A program made the translations under genes and the position numbers. Below, piece after piece: positions 43,483 to 55,200 of a stretch of 64,000 nt of DNA. The stretch is from Atrina japonica (lineage: Eukaryota; Mollusca; Bivalvia; Pterioida; Pinnidae): NCBI GenBank assembly GCA_030159075.1, contig BROG01000110.1, forward strand, positions 1,028,501-1,092,500, written 5' to 3'. Position 1 is the first letter of the stretch. Each line of letters starts with the position of its first letter. The notes beneath the pieces are model-generated. The model was not told where the DNA came from. It was given only the letters and a program-made list of their open reading frames with translations, and made no database searches.

Positions 43483-43560
43483 TTAAACGGGGTCCGCTTG
43501 ACAGTCCGACGGTTTGATAGTCCGGTGTTTCGATAGTCCGGCGGTTTGATAGACCGCATA

Positions 43561-44574
43561 CGATAGAGAAATGCTTACCCAGAGTTGCCATATTTACCAC
43601 TTTGATATAACGTAAAACATACCTACAAGACGCATAAACCTGTGTCGTGCCATGGTGCTTAACCAAACATAATGTATACATTTTTATCTGAATCCTTTCT
43701 AAAACTATATGGACCTTAAAAGAAAAGGGCTGGGGCAAATTTTCACCATATTTTGTTCAGATATACACGTACCGAAGAAGATTTATAATTTAAAGACATA
43801 ACTGAATGCAAAGACTATTATAGGCAGACGATGTGAATACATACAAGCATTGTTAACTGATACATTTGTTTTAATGCACATGAAATATGATGTAATAATT
43901 TTCTGTGAATCAAAATCCTCGTGTGTATTGTTATTTTGCAAACACAATCTCAACAGAAAACCGTGATTTATTTAATGTTCATTACTTATTAATTTTGCTT
44001 CCCGAGCAGTACTGCAAATTGTATGTAATAACCTCTGATTTGAACTCACTCAGAAGAAATTTTTGCACATGGACATAATTTTTTTTTAAAAAAAGTTAAA
44101 GAATCAGTTACTCTCACGGAACCGGCTTCACTTATGTTTATTCCTCAATTACTTCAATGCAATTTTACACTGGACTTGCAGCGGATGTGAGAGGTCAACA
44201 AGGAATATTTTGCTAAAACTGAGTAAAACATTGAGTCAGGTATCTACCAGACGTAAATATTTTTTTTTACTCAAACATGGCTATCAATTTCATTTTCAAT
44301 GTTACTTGCACGGTTTTAAATAATGTCAAATACACATCACAACATTATTCACCCTTTATTGATCGCCCTTATGAAGATGTTAATGTTTGCGTTTTGTATT
44401 TATGGTTGCCGATGTAAACGGATATGCCTAGTTATGATATTATAACAACGTCTGTTTAAAAGGTGGGATTCAAATAATCAACTTTATTTAGTTGTTTTGA
44501 CCCTTTAAAAGAAAATTGCCAGAAAGGTAAAAGAATATTGTACTCATATAAGTAAACAGTTTCACTCAGCTGAG
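43561..44574. other. No gene seen
   Basis: AT-rich with no supported exon. Confidence 0.4.
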
Positions 44575-46345
44575 AAACGGCAAAATTGGTTTTGAGACAA
44601 GCAACATGAATAATATAGTTTTTATTTGTAAGGCACAGTACTATAATTGTTTATTAGAAGAACTTCGGTTTAATACGAATTCTGGTAATCCTACATACAC
44701 ACATAGCTCACTTTCAAAGGATGAGATCCTTCAAAATCACGTGTCCGTATTACGCTCATTTGATATACCTACAACGGAGACCGATTTCGAGCTACCACAT
44801 TTATACTGGATACCTAAACTTCGTTAAACCACATGTAAGCAAAGATACATAGCAGGGTCCAGCAAATGTTCTACCAAACCTTTATCTTTACTCCTTACCA
44901 ATATATTGACAGCCGTTAAGGAGAAACTTCAACAATACTGTACAGTTGCTTATTCCAGAAGCGGTGTAAATCAGATGTGGATACTTAAAAATTCTAAACA
45001 GCTTTTAGAAAATTTGAAGACACACAATTTTTCTCGAATTCACATTATCAATACTTATGACCTCTCTTCTCTTTACACTACTATTCCACATAAAAAATTA
45101 AAAGAAAGACTTTTCAGCATCATAGACAACTGTTTTTTCACTAAAGGTGGTACCCCAAAATTTAAATATCTAGTGATTGGCTATCAGGATACTTATTTCG
45201 TCAAACACCACTCTGATTCTACACATAAATATATTGAAGTTGATATAAAAAACATGCTGGGATTTCTAATAGACAATATATTTGTAATGTTCGGAGACGT
45301 GGTCTTTCAACAAACTGTCGGCATTCCTATGGGAACCAATTGTGCTCCTTTATTGGCCGAACTGTTCCTTTATTCATACGAAGCAGACTTCATTCAGAAA
45401 CTGTTGAATCAAAAGAAGAAAAAGTTAGCGGTGTCCTTTAATTTGATATTTAGATATATATCGACGACGTTTTGTCAATTAATAATGACAATTTCCATAC
45501 ATATGTCAATGCGATATATCCCAGCGAACTAGAAATTAAAGATACAACAGAATCAAGCACACACGCTTCATACTTAGACATTTTACTTAATATAAACACA
45601 GACGGGAAATTAGCAACTAAGCTATACGATAAACGCGACGATTTCGGCTTTCCCATCGTAAAATTTTCCACATTTAAGTAGTAATATCCCTAAGTCACCC
45701 GCATATGGAGTTTATATTTCACAAATGATCCGATATGCCAGGGCGTGTACAACATATGAAGATTTCATATACAGAGGTAAACTACTCACTGACAAATTAT
45801 TGACACAGGGATATCGGAAACCGCGTTTAATGTCAACGTTCCGCAAATTTTATGGTCGGTATAATAGTCTTGTTTGCGACTACTCTGTTTCACTAAGTGA
45901 AATGTTGAGTTGCCTTTTCGTTGACGGTTGTTGAGACGTCTGTACTAATTGTGACGAGGATACACTCCTCACGTATTTCATTGGATTTGATATTGGACTC
46001 ACGGCGGGTGTGACCTGTCGACAGGGGATGCTTACTCCTCTATGGCACCTGATCCCACCTCTTGGTTTCCAGAGGTCCGTGTTTGTCCATTTTTACCAGA
46101 TTTGTATCTACAGTTTAACCTGCCTTAGTGACCCACTGAATTAAGAGACTACCTGTCTTATGTGACCTTAATATGTGGCTCCCAACGTATATCAATATAT
46201 ATATATTAACCTGAATTAAGAGACCACCTGTCATATGTGACCCTTTTTGCTTCTTCCCATAGATGGTCTCTTAAAACAGGTTTGACTGTATATCCTGGAC
46301 ATCGTTAAAATTTATACTTTGATATCTGAGATGTTTTATATTTAG
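44575..46345 (+). pseudogene. Penelope-like element copy 2 (near-intact RT, broken at the active site)
   Basis: RT blocks in order: NNIVFICKAQYYNC, LPHLYWIPKL, (a stop at 44825) STKPLSLLLT, MTAVKEKLQQYC, YDLSSLYTTIPHKKL, MLGFLIDNIFVMFGD, VGIPMGTNCAPLLAELFLYSY. At 45455-45462 an extra AT in an ATAT run shifts the frame just before the catalytic YIDD; the motif continues in the next frame (DDVLSINNDNF). Later: RDDFGFPIV, then STFRKFYGRYN and the 3' UTR. The MITE at 46111-46288 interrupts the UTR. Confidence 0.8.
46111..46288. mobile_element. 178-bp mariner-type MITE nested in copy 2
   Basis: Ends CAGTTTAACCTG and CAGGTTTGACTG are inverted (11 of 12 by eye), flanked by TA on both sides (46109-46110 and 46289-46290). 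The empty site is visible in related copies (TTTGTATCTATGTCCTGG at about 17008). Interior has two similar blocks: ACCTGTCTTATGTGACC and ACCTGTCATATGTGACC. Confidence 0.85.
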
Positions 46346-46617
46346 TGTACAGACGATTTATCAGGATTATAAAACTCATGTCAGGAGAGAATGTGGGGAG
46401 GCGAAAATTCAGTTGCTTCATATTGTATTGTCATGTTTATGTTTTATTTAGTTTAAAAGTATATTAAAGGTCCACTAGCTGTGTTTAACCCCCCCCCCCC
46501 ACAAAAATATATATTTTGATTTTTTTACTACTTTTACTGCTTGTACTTGATATGCAATAACAAATAAGAGCTATACACAGGAATGAAAAATCTTCTTTTC
46601 CTTTATATTGTGTGAAA

Positions 46618-46830
46618 ATAAGGTCAGGTCCGGTATGGTGTTCATATACAAATAGTAAGGTTAACTTAATCAATTGCAATTGAAAAAGTGCTGAACCTGG
46701 GTTTCTCAAGCAATTTTCACAAAATATGGTGGTGTTCATATACAAATAGTAAGGTTAACTTAATCAATTGCAATTGAAAAAGTGCCAAACATGGGTTTCT
46801 CAAGCAATCTTCACAAAATATATAGAAAGT
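46618..46830. repeat. ~103-bp tandem duplication
   Basis: GGTGTTCATATACAAATAG and GGGTTTCTCAAGCAAT recur once, with only a few differences. Short T-rich and CAA repeats follow. Confidence 0.85.
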
Positions 46831-47039
46831 TAAGACTTTTGATGCCTGTATATATATTTTTATGTTATTATATATCAATCTAAGAAGTAAAAAGTAAAAC
46901 AAGAACGACAACAACAACAACAACAACAAATTGAAAAAATACAGCTAAAGCCCCTTCAATTAAGTTACCTGATCAATGTCATTTACAATATTATGTTGTA
47001 CATGTATATTTGATTGCGCACACGAAAAGTGTTCGTGGG

Positions 47040-47458
47040 AATTAAGTTTGAATTTTTAATCGACGTATCATAGTGTAATATTTTAGATATATGTATTTAT
47101 TTTGTTATTCCCGTATATTTATATGACTATATACATTTCCTTTAATAGATTCATACGTTTTAATAATATTTTTCATATCGTTGACATGGACGTCGTCACC
47201 ATCAATCTTACGAATATTCTAAGTCTGATGATTTATTTGCTCGGCATTCTTAGTCCATCAATATTAATTTGAAGTTTTGTAAATTTCCAGACATCACTTA
47301 TACTCAATTTGATAATTTTTAATCGACGTGTCATAGTGTAATATTTTAAATACATGGCATCATCAATCTTACGAATAATCTAAGTCTGATGATTTATTTG
47401 CTCGGCATTCCCAGTTCATCAATTTTCATTTAAAGTTTCGTAAATTTCCAGGCATCAG
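47040..47458. repeat. ~200-bp segment duplicated in tandem
   Basis: Shared landmarks: ATCGACGTATCATAGTGTAA, CTAAGTCTGATGATTTATTTG, CTCGGCATTC and GTAAATTTCCAG. No gene. Confidence 0.8.
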
Positions 47459-47459
47459 T

Positions 47460-47746
47460 TTTGTTTGTTTGTTTATTGTTATTTAACATCCCACTCAAGA
47501 ATATTACACTCATATGGAGACGTCACCAAATGCCAGTGAAGGGCTTCAAATTTTGTCCTATACTCGGCACTTACGGCCATTGAGCAGTGAGGGTTCTTTA
47601 CCGTGCAGATACCTACTGTGACACGGGACCTCCAGTTTTTACTGTCGCATCCGAAAGACAGGAAACCAACCTGCCGCCAGCGGGACTCGAACTCACGACC
47701 TCACGATCCAGATTCGAGCGCGCTACCGACTGAGCCAGGCCGGCTC
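47460..47746 (-). mobile_element. Full-length tRNA-derived SINE with 12-bp TSD
   Basis: Minus strand: A box GGCTCAGTCGGTAGCGCG, B box GAGTTCGAGTCCCGCTGG, body GGAGGTCCCGTGTCAC, end GTGACGTCTCCATATGAG, ATTCTTGAGTGGGATG and a TAAACAAACAAAC tail. Perfect target duplication CCAGGCATCAGT at 47448-47459 and 47747-47758. Not a functional tRNA. Confidence 0.9.
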
Positions 47747-48169
47747 CCAGGCATCAGTAATACTCAGTTTGATATTTCACGAGTTAGTGTTCCTTGAACA
47801 TAACCACACAAGGCGATTGATCATGTTTAACACTGAACACGATTTCCCCATTCACGCATTGCATTATTTAATATAACATTTACTGAATGGCTGAGTTAAT
47901 AAACAATGTAATTTATAATATCTTAAGGCTTAGTTTAGTATGCATATTGTCAATGAATTTTGTATATACATGTATTTGTTTCTCTGTCTCAATTTTAGAT
48001 TATCCGTTTGTTACCACCACAAATGAAGACCAAATTTATGCCATCCCAGTTGATGCAATATGATATTTCAGTGCAAACTTTATTTTTAGACTCTTGAACA
48101 TTTGTTTTGGCCTATTTTTTTGCAAATATATAACATTGAAATTATATTTGTAATATTTACAAGCACTGG

Positions 48170-48545
48170 GTCGTTCCCACTGCTGTTGGACAATTTGGGT
48201 CCCGAGGGTATACATAAACCCAATATGTGATATTTCGGTATCAGCTGATTATTTTATACTAAAATAATATTTAGAATGAGAATGAAGAGCACAGCTTATA
48301 TTCTAAACTCTTCAAAAGCCAAGATAATCTTTTTACAGTAGTTTCTCTTTAGGAATACATTTTAGTTATCTTTTATTCCTTGTATGGCATCTATTTTTTT
48401 CTTTAGACGTCTACATTTATTTCAAATCCGAGCTCAACTGAAGTCTTAATGTCGGTAACGGTCCTCTCGAGCATTTGTTCTGTTTTTTTTTTTGCATAAC
48501 TATAACGTTGGTGCAATGTTGAGAATATTCTAAACGGTTTTTTTT
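48170..48545 (+). repeat. DR1 dispersed repeat copy
   Basis: Forward copy of the family, with GAGGGTATACATAAACCC, GTTTTTTACAGTAG-type and AGCTCAACTGAAGTC landmarks. Confidence 0.7.
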
Positions 48546-49450
48546 TATTTTATTGTAAACATATCTCCATTAAGAGTGAGCACCCAAGCATTATTTCCAT
48601 ATATTTATCTAAGATTGAGTTATATACAATGTGCAAAATGCATGCATAATACTGACATAAACCATCTTTAAACAAAAAGACGCTAAACTATACAGTGTTT
48701 TATTGCAAATACATAATGTTCTTATCAGAATATTCTATTTAAAAACATTAATTTAAATTGAAAATCTCCCACACTGACGTGCGGGAAAAGTTGGTTATAT
48801 TACAACAAATTTATTTCACAAAATATAATTATGGGGTAAATTTATAGTGACCCATTAGATTATCCGTTACAAAGATCTTATCCAATTCAAACATCTATTT
48901 GTTCAAACTGTGTTGTCATATTGGAAATCATATATGGTATACTGATAAATTTTGTTTTGGTAATCTGTGTTTTTCCACTTGCTATTAAAACGTAGTGAGA
49001 AGTTTACCAATTTATTGAAAAGATACCGGTAAAGTTAAAACTGATTATATAGTATGCAAATTTCAGCTTGAGTAAAATAGGAAAAACAGAGAAGTTCAGA
49101 CATTGTTGAGAATATGCAAAAGGTAGATGCAAATGAAATTTTGCAATATATAAGTTCTCACTTAATTAAGAGAAAAATATATTATCGTCTGTTTAGTTTA
49201 GGTTTGATATCATTATAATGATATTGGACTTTTACCGTACAAGTGTCAATACTTAACAATTTAGAATAGGCTAGCAAAATGACATTTAATATATTACTAT
49301 TGTTGAGACATAAATATATACCACAAAAAATAAACTAGCAATAAAATGTTAATGAATTGATAAAAGTGTAATAAATGTATTCTAAATTATTGCTGCAAAC
49401 AATTCTATGTATATCACCAAAATTGGGTTTTTACATATCATCCTATAATG
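48546..49450. other. 3' flank of TPPP; no other gene seen
   Basis: AT-rich; presumably contains the TPPP 3' UTR and polyadenylation site but no single AATAAA stands out. Confidence 0.4.
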
Positions 49451-49636
49451 TTACTTCTTTTGATCGTATGTTCCAGCATTCTTATAGCTTCCGACATATC
49501 CTGTATTTTCTACTATATCTTTTCGTCCTGCAGCCCCCTTTCCTTTTCCAGATTCATCAAACCTTTCTTTGTGACTCCCGGTATACTTGGACGTGTCAGT
49601 TAACCTGTCGACAGCGCCAGTCTTTGAGGCTTTTAC
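49451..49636 (-). CDS. TPPP: TPPP exon 3 (conserved C-terminal block)
   Basis: 186 nt after TTTGAAG. Starts [18 protein letters not shown] and ends NAGTYDQKK with TAA. Confidence 0.92.
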   Translation of the reverse strand, partial: VKASKTGAVDRLTDTSKYTGSHKERFDESGKGKGAAGRKDIVENTGYVGSYKNAGTYDQKK

Positions 49637-52126
49637 CTTCAAATGGTTAAAATAATAAAGTAACTAGGATATTCATTTGTACATTAGGTACTCTTACACG
49701 GATCTAGCAAAAGATTAAGGTTTATAGTTTGACCTTGTTTGATCCCACTTTTTCTGTCGAAAATATATCTATATTAAATTCTAGCTCAAATGATGAAGTC
49801 TTATTGACAGAAACGATTGTCTTGAGCATTTGTTTTGGACTCCTTTGTAAAACTATAACTTTGCTATTGTTAATAACATTATAACCACTTGGTCGTCGAG
49901 GGTATAAATAAACCTAGTTTTTTTATATTTCTGTACCAGCCGATTACTATTTACTAAAGCAAAAATTCGCTCACATTCCATCATTTAATTCTAAACTTCT
50001 CAAAAGCTAGATTTCCAGTTTTACAGTGGGTACTCTTAGATGGATTTGGCAACGCATTTAGATTATAACTTGACCTTGTATGATACCACAATTTCTTTCG
50101 GAATATATCTATATTAAATTCGACCTCAACTGATGAAGTCTTATTGACAAAAACTATCGTCCTGTGCATTTGGTTTGGACTCGTTTGTAAAACTATAACT
50201 TTGGTATTGTTTACAATATTTAAAGTATTGAATAAAATATTTTTAATATTTTATCCTTCCTATACAATATAATCAAGCAAAGATGCTAGAAATGAATTCT
50301 GCAGACGAACAATTTCTTCGTTAAAAATGAGTTATATCTCATTACCATTCCATAAACTTTCAAAATCTTGTAAGTAATACTTAAGGACTGTTTTTCATTT
50401 TTTTTAAAGCATTGAGTATAAATGCAATGGATCGTGGAAAACAATTCTGTGCAGCATGAAGTGCTGCACATTGAATTTTTTTCCACAATCCATTGCATTT
50501 ATACCCAATGCTTTAAAAATGAAAAAAAATCCTTATATTTATATAAAATTACCATTTTCTGTGAATCTGTAGTCAGCTGGTTACGAAATTCGATCTATGT
50601 AATTGGCTTTGCGGTGGGAGTTTTTCATATGACGTAACAGCTAAACAGCTGTGTGAGGCGAGAAGTAGTTCCCCTTTTCTGTCCGGAAATACTAAATGGA
50701 ATTAAGGTTTATTTTCTTATTTTCATATCATTTTGAAAGAAACTAGTGATAAATTTTGAATAAGTGTCAGATTTATTTTAAGTTATTTTAAAATATTCGT
50801 CTGCTTGGTAACCGGAAGGTTAAATGTGTCAGAAGAGAATTGCAAATGGCCGCGCCCATGAGTATGCTATATAATGTATTTACAACGAATTTGCGTTTGA
50901 ATTCTGACATACCATTAATGGGATATACCATAGGAAGTTTGAGTGTGACTTACAAGAAGTGAGACAGCTAATATTCATTCATGACAACTGAAAGTAGCCA
51001 TTTTATTTGACATTTTTTTTACCAATCAGCTGGGAACCATGATGACTGATTGGTACGTAACCTACGTAAGTAGGCCTATTTCACACACCCTGATTTCACA
51101 CGATGCGGGTGAAGAATTGTTTCTGATAGGAATATCCAATGAAGGCAAACAAATCGACTTGTTTATCAAGAGATGCTTGACAAAGTTGCACTAGGCCTTA
51201 CTCTCTTTTTTTCTGTTGTAACTCCTCTGATTCGAATCCCGCTAGGGTCGTTTCGAATTATGTGGGAAAGTTTGCCAGTTTACTTGCAGAAGGTCGGTGG
51301 TCTTTACCCGGGTAACCGGGGTTTCTCCCCACCAATAAAAACTGGACGCCATCATATGACTGAAAGATTGTTGAGTATGGCGTAAAACAAAAAATCAAAT
51401 CAAATCAAATTTTGTTGTAACTACGAAGCGAACTTTCATTTTTGTGGTCTGTGGTTCTGGTCATAACATCCTAATATGACCTAGATATAGACATGAGCCT
51501 TTAGGCTGTACAGATGTAGATTTAGTCTTGTATTTCCGATTTCTTTCTGCGATATTTGTTTTTGTTTTGTGGTAATGTATGGGTTTTAAGATTAAATAAA
51601 TAAGAAGTAAATATGTGATATTCTATTTTTTATTGATTCATTCATGTATTCCTACGTCAAAATGTAAAGCGGTTAACACTCGGGTCACGTGACTGCGTGT
51701 ACTGACAAATCCGAAACATTGCTCTATATACTTGCAATGAAGGGAATTGCAGTCGGTATGTAAATATAATGTATTCTTATTGGTCAAACAGTACAAACCT
51801 GGCTTATGTCACCATAGTGTTAGATCCTCTACGCGACCTACCAGTAAAGAGGAACGATAAGAGTTCAGTTTTTAACAACATTGACGATGAATGAACAGGT
51901 GCACAATAGATGAGGATGATCTCAGATGACTGGTTACAGAGCCAACCTCACTTTAAATACTTTCTTTATTTTAATTGGTATTTTAAGCCACATTCAACAC
52001 TTTTTGAATGAATGTCAGGCAGTGCTAATGGACGGTGTTTTCCGGTTGGTTTATGGGATATGGGGATAAAGAATACGACCCGACACACGTTATATCTTTA
52101 ACTATTCCAGACAATGGCCTATTTCT

Positions 52127-52210
<84 letters not shown>

Positions 52211-55200
52211 GTTTGAAGGGGTGTATTTGTGATCCTTTTGGTACAATCGGAAATATGTTGTACTTTAAACAGGCCAGTGGTGACGGTTTTGTCCGAATTA
52301 TAGTTTCAACAGTTGTTACGCGACAAAGGTTGAACATATAACGCCGACTTTTATTTTCGTGCTGAATGGTCTGTGATGACGAGTCGAAGACCTGAATCAC
52401 TGCAGTCCAGGCAATGTAATAAGGCCAAATCAAAACCACTGCTTCTATTCACTTTATTCAATCCCGCGAAAACATTCAGATTCCAAAACCCAAGTATTTC
52501 TTGGGTTTAAAATATACTTCTTTAAGAACACCCTCTTCATTTTAAAAATCCATGTAATACTTGGCCACTGATTTCTTATTTTACCGTTGTGTCCCCGAGG
52601 GTATACATAAACCCAGTACCTGGCATTTCGATACCAGGCGATTACTTTATACTTAAAGTCATATTTCACTCAGATAGTATCGTTTAAATTCTAAATTTCT
52701 CCAAAGGTAAGATATTCATTTTACAGTGGATGCTCTTAGATGTATAAGTAATACATTTAATTTTTTTATTTGGCCTTGTGTGATAGGGCCTACCACTCTT
52801 TCTTTCGGATGTATATATTTATATTAAATCAGAACTCAACTGACGAAGTCTTATTGACACAAACGATCGTCTTGACCATTTGTTTTGACTTCCTTTTGTA
52901 AAACTATAACATCGGTATTGTTAATAAAATTTATATTGGTTATGTTAACATAAGGTAAGCTATTAAACTCACGGATGATATTTTATATAAACACATGTAT
53001 TATAAACATAATACTAAAGTTACAGTTTACAATACAATCGTTTCTGCCAATTAGACTACATAGCTCCAATTTTAAATAGATTTTCTAAAACGAAAGTGGT
53101 ATAATACAAGGCAACAAATAGGCCATTAACGCTGACGTAATCAGTATTAATGTTTTGTTTTACACTTTTGAGAGCATCTCGATCTAAAGCAATATGAGGT
53201 ATCGTCCTCGGCATTTTTTTCAAAATTGTCAAATCGACTATATACCATTTGAATACAATTTATGATATCTGAACACGAAATAACATTCCTTTATTGTGAA
53301 TAAAAATATAATTTTCATGCATTAATTAAATAGTGTATTGCAATGCATTATTTCTCTGGCTATATTTGTAACAATATCATGTCAATGTTATAAGCGGCCC
53401 AGTTCATACACTCATATTATAGACGTAGGACATAAGGGGCTTTTGTTATTCTGCACGTGCTAGACTATGTAAGTCGCCATGTTTTGTACTGCTGCAAGTT
53501 GCATATGATGAAGAGCTACGAACTCATCTGAAGTGTCGTCCAGTGTTTTAGTGAACTATGAAATAGTTAAACATGGTGTCAGAAGTGCGTAAGTACTCCG
53601 TCATGACTCGTGGTAAACAGAGCAATCCTGAAACTTTGTAAAATGTTGGTCGAGTCAGTCAGTAGGCTACCAGTCAAGTACCAGAGCACCGCGTTTTCAC
53701 AAGTCAGTGTGTTAATGCCATACTATTGATTTAGTAACTTCTTACCGTTCTATCGTGTTGACTCACAAATGGCAGAAGGGCAAGAACAACCGCAGGTACA
53801 GGGACATTCGCAATTAACGATGCAAAGTAGCATTCCGTTGCCTCCCAAGTTAGATACACAAGGTAATTTATCGCAGAACTGGAAGCGATGGCGTCAAATT
53901 TGGGACTCCTATGCTATAGTGTCGGGACTTGATAGCAAGGAAGAGAAGTATAAGGTAGCTACGTTTATTACATGTATAGGTCTGGATGGGCTGGAAATTT
54001 TCAATGGTCTGCCCTTAAGTGAGGAAGATAAGGGTAAATTAGATCCAGTATTGACTCAAATGCAAGAATATTGTGTTGGCAAAACGAATAAAGTGTATGA
54101 ACGTTATGTGTTCAATAATACTGCGCAAGACCCAGACCAAACGATAGAAAGTTATGTCACAAAACTCCGCAAACTTTCACTCACATGTGAATTCGGTGAA
54201 TTAAAGGATGAAATGTTGCGTGACCGACTGGTTTGTGGCATACGAGACAACGTTGTGCGTAAAAAACTGTTACAAGATTCTGAGTTATCTTTACAGCAGT
54301 GTATAGATATTTGTCGTGCATCAGAAACTGCTAAGGTGCAAATGAAAGTTATTACTTCAAACCAGGAAGGGAATGAAGTCCATTTTGTGAAAACGAAACA
54401 CAAAAATATGCCTATGGGTAAGCATAGCCCCCACCCTCATCCAAAACAGAGTGGTACAGTTAGTTCAAATGCGCATACTAAATCCACAAGTCAGACTACA
54501 CCTAAAAGACCATGTAAATTTTGTGGGCGGAGACATCCGTATGATAAGAAACAATGTCCAGCGTATGGACAAATATGCAAAAAATGTGGAGGTAGTAATC
54601 ATTTTGCGATTAAATGTCCGGAGAAAACACGCAGAAAAACAGTTCATGCAGTTGAATACGAATCAGATTCAGACTCCGAGGAGCTAATGAGTGTTGATGA
54701 AATTATTGATTATGTGCATGATGACGTCACAAAACAGAAAATTTTTGTGAATATGGATATTGGTCAAGCACGAGTCAAATTTCAAATCGACAGTGGAGCC
54801 ACATGTAGTATACTCCCATTATGTCATGTGCCGAAAGGATGCAAACTCAGGAAAACAAAACATAGTTTGAGAATGTATAACAATGCAAGTCTACAGCCAG
54901 TTGGCAAATGTAAAGTGAAAGTTACAAACCCAAAGAACAGTAAGCAGTATAGTGTTGATTTCACAGTGGTTAATGATGACCTTACTTGTATGCCAATTTT
55001 AGGTTGGTCAGATGTACAAGATATGGAGCTATTGCAAATCAGACATGAGAATATAATGGCAGTAAACACAGGAATTGTCAGTGATAATGCACTTTTTACT
55101 GAGTTCAGTGATGTATTTGAAGGGGAAGGACTAATTGCCGGAAAAGTCCACTTGGAAATCGATAATACCCAAGCACCTGTGAAATTACCACCCAGACGTG

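Noticed and set aside
47680..47746. Possible tRNA gene (A and B boxes clear)
   Set aside because: It is the head of a full SINE bounded by a 12-bp target duplication.
52025..52439. ORFs of 65-106 aa with Tyr-Ile repeats
   Set aside because: Translations of the (TA)n run at 52125-52208.
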